In this document: positions 55,480 to 64,000 of the stretch, one piece after another | Position numbering within the stretch: position 1 is the first letter of the stretch | Layout of the letters: every line of letters begins with the position of its first letter | Assembly: GCF_004363805.1 (NCBI RefSeq) | Contig: NZ_SNZP01000017.1 | Location: forward strand, 1 to 64,000 | Direction: 5' to 3' | DNA length: 64,000 nt | From: Paludibacterium purpuratum | GTDB taxonomy: Bacteria; Pseudomonadota; Gammaproteobacteria; Burkholderiales; Chromobacteriaceae | Made by a program: the position numbers and the translations under genes | Notes under the pieces: generated by a model | Seen by the model: the letters and a program-made list of their open reading frames with translations, nothing else | Told to the model about the DNA's origin: nothing | The model's database searches: none

Positions 55480-58400
55480 ATGAGATTCCATCCAAATGGC
55501 CCATCCATACCAGACGTCCTCCTTGAGCGCTGTGATGCGGGGCGCGTAGTGTTTTTGTGTGGAGCAGGGGTCTCGGTGCCATCTGGCATGCCGAACTTTG
55601 TCGACCTTACTCAGTACGTCATTGAGTTCTTTGATCCACCTGTCGACTCAGAAATCATGGCTGCGTTTCAGCCATGGTTGGTTGATCAATCTGATCAATC
55701 TGCTGTGAAAACCCCTCTCGACCAAATCTTCAACCTCCTCCATCTTGAATATGGCAAGGATGAAGTGAACGCTCTTGTCACTAAGCGGCTGAGCGAGTCC
55801 CTAGAAACCAAAGATTCTGGACGTGAGCACGCTCTAATTAAGAGGATTTCTTCGAGTCAGAACGGCGTGCCGCAAATTGTAACCACGAACTTTGACAGAT
55901 TGTTCGAGGCCGAACAGAAGGGTAAGAGCCTGGCCCGGCACGAACCTCCGGCTTTCCCCGATCTGAACTTCGGGTCGACGATAGAAGGAATCACGTATCT
56001 ACACGGGCGGTTGGTGGATATAGGTTCTGAAAGCCATCCCTATGTGCTCAGCAGCGCGGATTTTGGACGTGCCTATCTCTCTGAAGGATGGGCAACCAAT
56101 TTCATCCGGCACCTCCTCGAACAATATACTGTCGTTTTGGTTGGCTATCAGGCGGAAGATCCGCCAATAAAATACCTTCTTCAGGGCCTCAACCATGATG
56201 GTCAGTATGACCGGTCTAGACTCTATGCTTTTGACCGTGGACTTCCTGAGGATATTGAGGCCAAGTGGCGTGACCGAGGCGTTACTGCCATCGCCTATTC
56301 CAATCATCCGGATCTATGGACGAGCTTGGAAGCTTGGGCTGGTCGAGCCGATGATCCCCGTGGGTGGCGAGCATCCATAATTGCTAAAAGTCAGCAAGAT
56401 CCGAAGAACCTGACTCCTCATGAGCGGGGCCAAGTTGCTCATGTCCTTCGCACTGTACAGGGGGCAAGATTATTCGCGGATACAGATCCTGCACCTCACC
56501 CGGAGTGGGTGTGCGTGATGGATGCAAGTGTCCGATCCGCCAACCAATGCCGCAGCCATGGCGATAATGCTGAAGTTTTCGATCCTAGAGCAGCGTATGG
56601 GCTGGATGATGACTTGAGGGATATCTCTGAGGATGAACGCAGGCAGGGGGTCTGTAACGACAATCTCCTGGTTTGGCGTAATGAAGATGATAACCCCCAC
56701 GATTTTCATCGTATGGGTGGGCGACATCTAGACGGTTTTGAAACGATCCCGAAAAGGCTTGGGCACCTCATTGCTTGGGTCAGGAAGTCCATCGCTAGTC
56801 CAGTACTCGCTTGGTGGGCCATTCGGCAAAACGAGCTTCATCCAAGATTGTTGCATGAAATTGATTGGCAATTAGAGCAAGAGAAAGGTCTTCATGAGCG
56901 CGCGCGCCACACGTGGCGCCTGATTCTTGAATGCCATAGAGATCCGCGCAATCGTCAGTGGAGGGGCGAGTGGTTCGACTTGAAGGGCCGGGTCGATGCC
57001 GAAGGTTGGACATCCAGCACTCTGCGTGAATTCAGCCGGGCAGTGATGCCCCGAGTCAGTATCAGGCCACCACTTGGCCTAGGGGAGGCCAAACCCCCTT
57101 CATCAACTTGGGAAAATGTACGTCCCAGTGACCTTGGACAGTTTGCGGTCCAGTTCCTTGAGATGTATGACGAGGATCTTGAAGTTCCTGATGAGATATT
57201 ACCAAAGGTATTTGGCATTCTGCAGGAACAGCTGATCATCACCTCTGATCTCCTTGCGGATATTCAGCCAGCCTCCATTCAGATACCAACTTGCTACCCG
57301 AACCGTGAAGTCAACGGCAGAGAGCTCATTACAAAAGGCGCAGAGGTCATCACATGGTTTGTCAGGCTTTTTGATCGAATGGCTGCCAAATGGCCCATAC
57401 TGGCGAACGCATACGCAACGACCTGGCCTCTGACTGACCGATTCTTTTTCCGAAAGCTCAAGTTGTATGCATACAGCAAAGTAAACGTCTTCCATGCTGA
57501 TCATGTTGCTGAAGGACTTTTATCCTTAGATCAGGAGACTTTCTGGGACAGCGATGTGATCCGAGAGCTTCTTTTTCTACTCGGGGACCGATGGGGGGAG
57601 TTCTCTCCGGAGAGTAGGGCGCAACTCTCTGAACGTATCTTGGCGGGCCCTGATCAGTTTTCCTACTGGCCTGACGAGGAGTTCTCAAGGCTACGAGATA
57701 AACTCGCTGCCAAATATGCCCGGTATCTCGAACTACAAGATTGCGAACTGACGGCGGCCACCCATGAACGGCTTGTCGAGATTATTGGAAACATACCTGG
57801 ATGGCGCGATGACTGGGCGACCTCAGTGGTTGTTGAAGAGGGGTCACACATGGGGGTGGTCGGCACGGACGAAACACCTGATGCGATTTTGAACCTTCCC
57901 ATAAACGCGGTAATTCCCCGTGCCAAGGAAGACCTTAAGTGGGACTTTGATAGTTTCACCGAGAAACGCCCCTTCACGGGCTTGGTGAAAACAAATCCGC
58001 GAAAGGCGCTGTCTGCGCTGACGATAGCAGGACGGGCTGACGACTACCCTGTAGTGTTCTGGTCGTCCTTGATTGAGGCTCTCCCCTTAGATATCCGCCC
58101 GAGGCTCAGACGGGCTTTCCTGAACCGAGTAGCACGGCTCCCTCATGCGGTTATCGCCCAATTACGCCATCCCTTGGGTCGGTGGCTCCGAGATCACTTG
58201 GCTGCGGTTCTTGAGTTTGATGATGATCTCGGTTGGGCTGTCTATGATCACACCGTCGATGGCATCCTGAGCGGAGGTGCTGATGCCACGAAAAGTGCTT
58301 TGGGCGAAGTTCACCAAGGAGGGAAAGTCATTCCACGATCGCGGCGTACATTCGGTTATGCGGTCAACGGCCCTGTCGGCATGTGCGCAGAAGCCCTTTT

Positions 58401-59295
58401 CCATGCGGTCTCCGGCGTAAAGCCGGAAGCTAGCTCACTGATCCCGGATCACATCAAGTCTCGCGTCGAGCGCCTATTTACTGCGCCAGGAGAAGGAGCC
58501 GACCATGCGGTATCGATAACGACGAGCAAGCTGAACTGGCTCATGTACGTTGATCCCATCTGGACTGAAGAACGTCTTATTCCCATGTTGGCGTTTGGGC
58601 ATCCAGCTGCAGAACCAGCGTGGAATGGGTTCCTTTACAGCGGCCGAGCGCCTTGGACTCCATTAGCCGAGATCCTCAAACCGCTCATGCTTGACCTCTA
58701 CCCGTGGATTGAAGGTTTTTCTTGGGAACGCGACTTCTCAAGCCAAGCTGCTCAGTGGCTAGGCGTCATGAGGGTATTTTATTCGGGCGTGAGCAGTCTT
58801 TCTCGAAGTGAAATGCGTTCGGCTTTGCGTGCAATGTCTGACGACACCCGGAGCCAGTTCATTTTTTGGTTGGGTCGGGTTGGACAGCAAAAGGAGAATA
58901 GCTGGGTAAATCATGTCATCCCCTTAATTGCCGATGATTGGCCGAGAGAACGCAGATACCGAACCTCTGCATCAGTAAAGGCATGGATTGGCCTACTTGA
59001 TGACACGGGTGATGCCTTCCCCTACGTCTATGAGGCAGTGAAGAGGTTCTTGGTGCCGGTGGAGACAGATGAGCATCCCTTCTACCGATTCACCCAAGAG
59101 ATAAGTGGAGAAAGACCGATTACCACTCGATTCCCCGAAACGACACTAGATCTGGTGAACATAGTGACGCCGCTGGTTCTTACACGGCCGCCATACGAGT
59201 TACCGCAGATACTCACATTGATCGCAGAAACCGAACCGAGGTTGACATCAGATCCACGCTATTTGCGCCTCATCGATCTCGTCGAACGAAGCTAG
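55480..59295 (+). CDS. Large SIR2-domain protein, defense-associated sirtuin (DSR1-like) candidate
   Basis: A 1271-aa protein. Residues ~10-240 are a SIR2_2-type NAD-binding domain: FLCGAGVSVPSGMPNF, IVTTNFDRLFE (catalytic-type Asn137 and Asp139), ITYLHG (His175) and VVLVGYQAEDPPIKYLL. The remaining ~1000 residues are mainly helical repeats (for example RDLGWAVYDHTVDGILSG, PWIEGFSWERDFSSQAAQWL), as in sensors of phage components. Known SIR2-long helical proteins (DSR1/DSR2) degrade NAD on phage infection, causing abortive infection. Length and the SIR2 subtype suggest the DSR1/DUF4020 branch, but this was not searched. It is monocistronic and convergent with the next large gene. Confidence 0.82.
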   Translation: MRFHPNGPSIPDVLLERCDAGRVVFLCGAGVSVPSGMPNFVDLTQYVIEFFDPPVDSEIMAAFQPWLVDQSDQSAVKTPLDQIFNLLHLEYGKDEVNALVTKRLSESLETKDSGREHALIKRISSSQNGVPQIVTTNFDRLFEAEQKGKSLARHEPPAFPDLNFGSTIEGITYLHGRLVDIGSESHPYVLSSADFGRAYLSEGWATNFIRHLLEQYTVVLVGYQAEDPPIKYLLQGLNHDGQYDRSRLYAFDRGLPEDIEAKWRDRGVTAIAYSNHPDLWTSLEAWAGRADDPRGWRASIIAKSQQDPKNLTPHERGQVAHVLRTVQGARLFADTDPAPHPEWVCVMDASVRSANQCRSHGDNAEVFDPRAAYGLDDDLRDISEDERRQGVCNDNLLVWRNEDDNPHDFHRMGGRHLDGFETIPKRLGHLIAWVRKSIASPVLAWWAIRQNELHPRLLHEIDWQLEQEKGLHERARHTWRLILECHRDPRNRQWRGEWFDLKGRVDAEGWTSSTLREFSRAVMPRVSIRPPLGLGEAKPPSSTWENVRPSDLGQFAVQFLEMYDEDLEVPDEILPKVFGILQEQLIITSDLLADIQPASIQIPTCYPNREVNGRELITKGAEVITWFVRLFDRMAAKWPILANAYATTWPLTDRFFFRKLKLYAYSKVNVFHADHVAEGLLSLDQETFWDSDVIRELLFLLGDRWGEFSPESRAQLSERILAGPDQFSYWPDEEFSRLRDKLAAKYARYLELQDCELTAATHERLVEIIGNIPGWRDDWATSVVVEEGSHMGVVGTDETPDAILNLPINAVIPRAKEDLKWDFDSFTEKRPFTGLVKTNPRKALSALTIAGRADDYPVVFWSSLIEALPLDIRPRLRRAFLNRVARLPHAVIAQLRHPLGRWLRDHLAAVLEFDDDLGWAVYDHTVDGILSGGADATKSALGEVHQGGKVIPRSRRTFGYAVNGPVGMCAEALFHAVSGVKPEASSLIPDHIKSRVERLFTAPGEGADHAVSITTSKLNWLMYVDPIWTEERLIPMLAFGHPAAEPAWNGFLYSGRAPWTPLAEILKPLMLDLYPWIEGFSWERDFSSQAAQWLGVMRVFYSGVSSLSRSEMRSALRAMSDDTRSQFIFWLGRVGQQKENSWVNHVIPLIADDWPRERRYRTSASVKAWIGLLDDTGDAFPYVYEAVKRFLVPVETDEHPFYRFTQEISGERPITTRFPETTLDLVNIVTPLVLTRPPYELPQILTLIAETEPRLTSDPRYLRLIDLVERS

Positions 59296-59427
59296 GTCGA
59301 GTATCGGCTTCATGACCAAAAAGCAAGAGTATGTTTTCACCATACGGCAAAGGAATGTTTCCGAGGACGCCTCAATTGTGGCCATGTCCTGAGATGAGTA
59401 TTCATTAGGAGTACTCTTTTCAATTCA

Positions 59428-62400
59428 TTACCAGTCCCCTTGTTCGGCTCGGAGATCCGCTCGGGTTGCACTATCGTCGTAGCTTGCCGCTATTCTCTCA
59501 AGACAAGCAGCCATTCGTGGCCAATCGTTGCGTAGCACCTCGGCATCATGACGGTAGCGCGCAGCAAGGGCCCGTTCCTGCATGCCGCCATCATGGGGCA
59601 TTCGGACAGTTACCCCACGACGGCTGTAGACTCCTCTTTCAAAGCCTACTTCAAGGTCTCGACTACGGAAAAGTTCAATCACGTCACGTACAGGTGTTGG
59701 GGGCCAAGGTTGATTAGGCTCACTCTTGGCCGCTGATAAGGCTTCACCAATTTGTTTGTCGCCAATGCTGCGGCGACCCGCCTCTGTAAGGAGTTCTCTT
59801 GCGCGAGTAATCCAAGCCTTCAAGGCGACTGGGTCAATGATGCCTTGATCATCCTCTCCAGGTACGCATGCCCAGTCGCGTATGACACTGTACGCTTGAT
59901 GTAGTATATCGGGATTGTGAGGCTCCTCCTCGGCGATGCTGCTGGCTTCGGTCGGTAGATAGATTAGTTTGATTAGTTGGACAAAGAACTCAGGTTCTTG
60001 CGCCAGTGCTCGATGTAACGTTTGGGTGCCTCGTTGAGAGAAGCAAAGTGCTGGATAGTACATCCACTCCAGCTGTACAAGGCTATGCCTGTCAACTGTG
60101 TTGTCCTTGGCAAGGTAATCCAAAATCAGGGCTACATAATGGCTGAGCATGGTCGTATCGGTATTGTCGCGGCTCTGCCCCGAGCGTGCAGCTTCTTGCA
60201 TACATCGAATGACCAGAGCACTATCTGGCTTCATTTGGAGGTGCATTCCCAACCAGCTTATCGCTTCATGGCTACGTTTTGCTGCCACCAGATGCTCGAC
60301 CACGTAAGCTGGTTCGGCCCCTGTCGATGCCAGAAATAGAGGCAATGTTTCCCAGTAGGTCTTGCTAAGGTTAGCTGAGCGAGCGTCAATTTCTGACCAA
60401 GTCGACGTGTTCAGCGGTAGAGCTTGTACAATCCAGTTTTCTGCGCTTTCCCCCCAGCTTTCCGCTATGGCTTGTGCCCAGCAGGTACGCACCCATGTGT
60501 CCCCTTCAGATCCCGCCGCGACTTTTAGCCCATAGAAAATACCCAGCCCGAGCTCTAGTTCAACAGCACCGCCGGCCGACAGTCCTCGCTTTATCAGCGC
60601 GAGTTTTGTCGCTTCTGGTTGGGATGATGTTGCAATGGCTATTCCAAGGGCACGTGGTGCTGCGATTGTTGTGGCAAAGGAAAATAACTGGTCGGACGAA
60701 TAGTCTGCTAAGAGTGTTTCTATCGCTTGACGCCGTTGTTCTGCCAACTCAGATTGTTGTGCCTCCCAGTCGATATTGGGCCTCAACTTGTTAACGCTAT
60801 TGGAAAATAGCCAGCGAACCTGTTCTTCTACGTTTTCGGGCGGTAGCAACTCCATAACTTCATCGAGCTGCTTTAGATCCTCTTCGGGTAAGGCCCACTC
60901 TGTATCTTGATAATCTCGGTGATGTTGCAAATATGTTCGCAGCTTGTTTCGCCACATCTCAATTTCAGTGGCGTCAGTGAGCATGAGAGCGGTGTCCTTA
61001 AGCTGTTCGATAGCTTTCGATCGCCACTGCGGGTCAAAATTTGGCCATAAGTCCAAAATCGAGTGCCAGCGTGCCGTACTGTTGCCCACTTGCCCCAAAA
61101 GTAGTTCGCCAATCGCCTTCGCTGCTACCGCTGCAGTTTGCCATGTGACCACCTCCTCTTCATCGGGAGCGAAGTCGAGCCAATTTGGCATCGCAGAAGG
61201 TTCTGATGTGTCGTAAGAGCGTGGCGCCAATCCTAGAAGTAAATTCCAGCCTATCGTTGGGAATTGGTGTACGAGGGAGGCTATCACCTTCAAGCGCTGA
61301 GCCGGAGTTGCATAGGTCTGAGGCGACCAGCTAACAAAGATTCGTCGTAGCGACGCGGCTGGGCGATTGCCCAATTTTCCCCCTGGATCTATCTCAGCCA
61401 GCCTTGCAAGTAATGAGGTCGATTGGTATAGATAGTCTGGACTTCGCGCTAGCATTTCCAATGCCCACAGGAGGTTCGCTAGGTATTCCGTCGGGCATAA
61501 GGCGCCCTCGTCGCTACGGAACAGCGGCATGATCGTGGCATTGCTCTCGAGAGCAATGTCTAGTGCATCCAGGAATGCAGTTGGAGAGGCTTCGGCAAGA
61601 TTCCTGAAGTCTCCCGATAGTGACCACCAAAGCGAGCCATCGGCACTGTCAAGCAATGTATGGATGGCATCGTATGCATGTTGTTCAATATTGCAAATGA
61701 GTTTGGCGCATGTAGGGAGCGTGGCCATTGCAATCATGGCTTCAGTAATCCCGCGTCGGAGTGCGCCAGAAATCTCTTCTCCAAATTCCCCCGGGGCTTC
61801 GTAAAAAATACTCTTAGGCTTTTGTGTAAACCGCGGGTTGATCGTGCTCATGACGTCATGGAATGCTTTTTTGAATCGAGTTAGCTGGCTTGGCGTGAGT
61901 TGGCCTCCAATTTGAAGCCAAAGATCGCGTAGTGAAACGACTTTCCAGATCATGCCTGACCGCACGAGTGGGCCGCCCATGGTTGCGGCCAGAGGAGCCA
62001 AAGCCTCTTCGATTTGCTCATAGGAGCGAGAGGCTAGATCGCTAAGAATTTTTCGATCTTTTTCTGAATCCTCACGCCATGATCCAGCGAGCATTGCCGC
62101 GATAAGTTCGGACGACGGCTGTTCTGCCCATTTGGGTCGGTAATTCGGGGCGGCAGGCATCAAACGACGCAGTATAGTGATGCTACGCCCTGATGCGCGT
62201 GCCAAGCGATGAGCGTCGTCTTCGGGTAGGCCTGCTCCCATGAGCGCATTTTGCAGATCGGATCGCCAAGGTTTGGGAAGAGATAGTAGGTTGCCGTTAA
62301 GATCGTGTGCATTTGGCCCATGTGCTGTGAGGACACGATGCCCATCCTCAACCAATCGTTGAGCTAGTCCGGGCTCTGGATCGATCAGTACTATGATCAA

Positions 62401-63450
62401 GGGGGTTCCCAAGCCAATGAGTGCACGTGCCGTGTCAGCGTTGTCTGCAACGACACATTGGCTCAAGTAGTGGAGACGGTAGTTTTCGGGGAAATGGCAG
62501 AGAGAGGAATAGAAAAAGGCGATGGCCTCATCAGGGGCCTCTGCTTGCAAGGATATTACTTCTGACGTCGATGAGCGCAGCCACTTTGATATAGCGGCTT
62601 GTGTCTGATCGCGATTAGTTAGGAGGATATCGTGGGTCAGTGGAGGGCGTGTCGCCCGTGTCCATTCTGACCAGAACTCTTCTAGATTCCGCAACCCCTG
62701 TGGCCGTCGGCCGATTTTTGTCGCCAGCCACAGGGCAACTGCAGGACACATCTCGAGCCAATGCACGAGATCATCCCCATCAATGGCACGCACATCAAGC
62801 CAGGGGCTCTCCTTACGTTTGGCCGATACCCATGCATCTTTGCCGGTGAATCGCTGGGGGGTGACAAACACAAACGTGGTTTGCGCTTGATCTTTGCCGA
62901 GTGGGTCAGCAGTGCGTTTCGCAAAATCACCATTGGCCTTGGTTGTGATCTTTGTTCGCTGGGTTCCAATCTCCCATGCCGACTCTCCTTCAGGGACAAA
63001 ACTAGTCCCATCCGGAGAAGTACAGGCACCATCCAAGCCGGCATATTGGACACTTTCATCTGATGGAAACCGTACCTTGGCGGCAGGGCCAACGGTTGCA
63101 AAAATCAGACGCCGAATCAGTTCAGGCATACTGCTCTGCCCCTCGCGCTGCTCGCACCACTGGGATAAATGTGTGGCATTGATCCAGCGCATTAATGCCC
63201 CTGGTCGCGCTAGGGGCTGGAGTGACAGCATGTCCTTCTCGACAACCCCTCCCGCGACGAATTTCAACCCTTGAGCTTCTAGGGCTTCGCGGATTGCATG
63301 CGCATTTTGGTGTATTGATGTGTGCTGGCCACGCTCAAGGTCAGCCACTGTTGAGGTGGCGAGGTGTGCATGGGCGGCTAATTCTTGTTGTGACCAAGCA
63401 AGTAGTGCTCTTGCTGCTTTGGTTTGTGCAGGGGTTAGCTGATCGCTCAT
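59428..63450 (-). CDS. Very large HTH / PD-(D/E)xK-like / helical-repeat protein, putative novel defence protein
   Basis: A 1340-aa protein from the ATG at 63450 (AGGA five bases upstream; a second in-frame ATG at 63462). Residues ~5-65 are a Cro/C1-type HTH (ARALLAWSQQELAAHAHLAT, STVADLERGQH). Residues ~125-250 look like a PD-(D/E)xK nuclease: RFPSDESVQYAGLDG, GESAWEIGTQ (candidate Asp140, Glu160), Lys-rich KITTKANGDFAKRTADP, then TTFVFVTPQRFTGKDAW. Residues ~265-450 resemble a STAND-type NTPase but lack a Walker A (VISLQAEAPDEAIAFF; PLIIVLIDPEPG; LARASGRSITILRR). About 850 helical-repeat residues follow. A nuclease fused to a large sensor suggests anti-phage function; no described system was matched. 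Confidence 0.75.
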   Translation of the reverse strand: MSDQLTPAQTKAARALLAWSQQELAAHAHLATSTVADLERGQHTSIHQNAHAIREALEAQGLKFVAGGVVEKDMLSLQPLARPGALMRWINATHLSQWCEQREGQSSMPELIRRLIFATVGPAAKVRFPSDESVQYAGLDGACTSPDGTSFVPEGESAWEIGTQRTKITTKANGDFAKRTADPLGKDQAQTTFVFVTPQRFTGKDAWVSAKRKESPWLDVRAIDGDDLVHWLEMCPAVALWLATKIGRRPQGLRNLEEFWSEWTRATRPPLTHDILLTNRDQTQAAISKWLRSSTSEVISLQAEAPDEAIAFFYSSLCHFPENYRLHYLSQCVVADNADTARALIGLGTPLIIVLIDPEPGLAQRLVEDGHRVLTAHGPNAHDLNGNLLSLPKPWRSDLQNALMGAGLPEDDAHRLARASGRSITILRRLMPAAPNYRPKWAEQPSSELIAAMLAGSWREDSEKDRKILSDLASRSYEQIEEALAPLAATMGGPLVRSGMIWKVVSLRDLWLQIGGQLTPSQLTRFKKAFHDVMSTINPRFTQKPKSIFYEAPGEFGEEISGALRRGITEAMIAMATLPTCAKLICNIEQHAYDAIHTLLDSADGSLWWSLSGDFRNLAEASPTAFLDALDIALESNATIMPLFRSDEGALCPTEYLANLLWALEMLARSPDYLYQSTSLLARLAEIDPGGKLGNRPAASLRRIFVSWSPQTYATPAQRLKVIASLVHQFPTIGWNLLLGLAPRSYDTSEPSAMPNWLDFAPDEEEVVTWQTAAVAAKAIGELLLGQVGNSTARWHSILDLWPNFDPQWRSKAIEQLKDTALMLTDATEIEMWRNKLRTYLQHHRDYQDTEWALPEEDLKQLDEVMELLPPENVEEQVRWLFSNSVNKLRPNIDWEAQQSELAEQRRQAIETLLADYSSDQLFSFATTIAAPRALGIAIATSSQPEATKLALIKRGLSAGGAVELELGLGIFYGLKVAAGSEGDTWVRTCWAQAIAESWGESAENWIVQALPLNTSTWSEIDARSANLSKTYWETLPLFLASTGAEPAYVVEHLVAAKRSHEAISWLGMHLQMKPDSALVIRCMQEAARSGQSRDNTDTTMLSHYVALILDYLAKDNTVDRHSLVQLEWMYYPALCFSQRGTQTLHRALAQEPEFFVQLIKLIYLPTEASSIAEEEPHNPDILHQAYSVIRDWACVPGEDDQGIIDPVALKAWITRARELLTEAGRRSIGDKQIGEALSAAKSEPNQPWPPTPVRDVIELFRSRDLEVGFERGVYSRRGVTVRMPHDGGMQERALAARYRHDAEVLRNDWPRMAACLERIAASYDDSATRADLRAEQGDW

Positions 63451-63459
63451 CACCGTCCT

Positions 63460-63474
63460 CATATTTTGAATATG
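63460..63474. promoter_or_regulatory. Palindrome over the translation start of the large HTH protein
   Basis: CATATT-TTG-AATATG is a perfect 6-bp inverted repeat with a 3-bp centre. It ends ten bases before the preferred ATG (63450) and overlaps the upstream in-frame ATG. This position suits autorepression by the protein's own HTH. Confidence 0.6.
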
Positions 63475-63838
63475 ACATTAAGGTAATGATACGGTTTGGA
63501 AATACTTTTGACGATTGTTAAATATCTGCTGTGCGCTCGATAGGTTGTATCTGGCGTAGATGGCGTGAGTGCCGACTGTTGGTGGTCAAGGGGCTAGGGT
63601 GCGACTTAGAGGGGGGCGGCGTAGGAAACGGGGTATGCCAGCAGCGACAAATGCGCTTGATTCCTAAGCGATATGAAGGTTTTTCCGATAACGCGGCCAT
63701 GCCGTTGACGCTAGGATGCTCGGATCCTATCGTCCGCTCGTCGTGCACCTGCACGAGGGGTTTAGCAGCCCAACGACACGTACACAATCGCAGCACTGCC
63801 GTCAGGCGGTGCGTGCACGTCTGGCAAGGCTTTTCTAT
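63475..63838. other. Intergenic stretch between the large HTH gene and the terminal element
   Basis: About 360 bp with no convincing gene; frames on both strands are short and unconvincing. It must contain the promoter of the large minus-strand gene. The right half becomes GC-rich and merges into the structured leader. Confidence 0.5.
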
Positions 63839-63916
63839 GGCGGGCCAGGCGGGGGACACCTTCGGGTGTGCCGGTTGGTGTACGTGTCCGGTCTGCTAAC
63901 CCCGCCTCGGCCCGCC
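63839..63916 (+). other. GC-rich structured leader (P4/ash-like layout)
   Basis: GGCGGGCC-A-GGCGGGG (63839-63854) pairs with CCCCGCC-TC-GGCCCGCC (63900-63916). Between them lie ACACC-TTC-GGGTGT and CCGGTTGG...CCGGT elements. The structure ends 56 nt before a start codon. It recalls the structured antisense/leader regions upstream of small regulators in P4-type satellites and related elements; this resemblance is from memory. Confidence 0.5.
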
Positions 63917-63972
63917 CCCCCATCTAGCAGAAAGAGGGCGGGAACAATACACGTACACAAGGAATACCTGCC

Positions 63973-64000
63973 ATGATGAACGCCGCTATTTCCCCCTCCC
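63973..64000 (+). CDS. Start of a gene cut by the window edge
   Basis: ATGATGAACGCCGCTATTTC begins a frame reading MMNAAISPS, with AAGGAA about eight bases upstream. Only nine codons are visible. Its setting behind a structured leader parallels the 85-aa gene near ssrA, so it may encode a related small mobile-element protein. Confidence 0.45.

Overview
The window (about 64 kb, roughly 60% GC over most of its length by eye) looks like a chromosomal segment of a betaproteobacterium, probably in or near Neisseriales/Chromobacteriaceae. That placement is an inference from overall gene content (cysD-cysN, Fsr, RlmJ, RlhA, PepT, YcaO, YgiQ, IlvA, ybeD-lipB-lipA), the 5S rRNA tail and a one-piece tmRNA. 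It opens with the last ~50 bases of a 5S rRNA gene and its terminator.

Region 0.2-24.7 kb is core or soft-core. It holds a secreted sedolisin-type protease, an AraC-type regulator, the sulfate-activation pair cysDN, rlmJ, a four-gene BMP-type (nucleoside-like) ABC importer, an Fsr-type exporter, several secreted or lipoprotein orphans, a flavin reductase-like protein, pepT, an amidase, rlhA, and a divergent rcnR/rcnA nickel-cobalt efflux pair with two readable RcnR operators.

Region 24.8-29.4 kb is a small plastic zone anchored on ssrA (tmRNA). Downstream of the tmRNA 3' end lie an IS3-family transposase scrap and a small mobile-element-type gene with a structured leader. RidA, GNAT and O-methyltransferase genes follow. 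A toxin-antitoxin remnant with a 5'-truncated toxin is bracketed by two copies of a 65-bp repeat.

Region 29.4-49.6 kb is again core: an MFS transporter, aroG, an Ala/Lys-rich DNA-binding protein preceded by DnaA-box-like sites, RNase T2, a chemoreceptor, ycaO, ygiQ, a hybrid kinase plus HD-GYP response regulator, a Gph/MupP-type phosphatase, ilvA, and ybeD-lipB-lipA.

Region 49.6-64 kb is an accessory island with visibly lower GC. It contains a decayed Mu/TnsB-type transposase with repeated end-like motifs, and an orphan coiled-coil/winged-helix gene with its own promoter and inverted repeat. A five-gene minus-strand run follows, ending in a PAAR protein, a lysozyme-like effector and a secreted candidate immunity protein, which reads as an orphan type VI secretion cargo. 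Next come two very large genes in convergent orientation. One is a 1271-aa SIR2-domain protein resembling defense-associated sirtuins. The other is a ~1340-aa protein with a Cro/C1-type HTH, a PD-(D/E)xK-like nuclease motif and a long helical region without a recognisable Walker A; it is the best candidate here for an undescribed defence gene. The window ends in a structured leader and the first codons of another gene, resembling the layout of the small gene beside ssrA.
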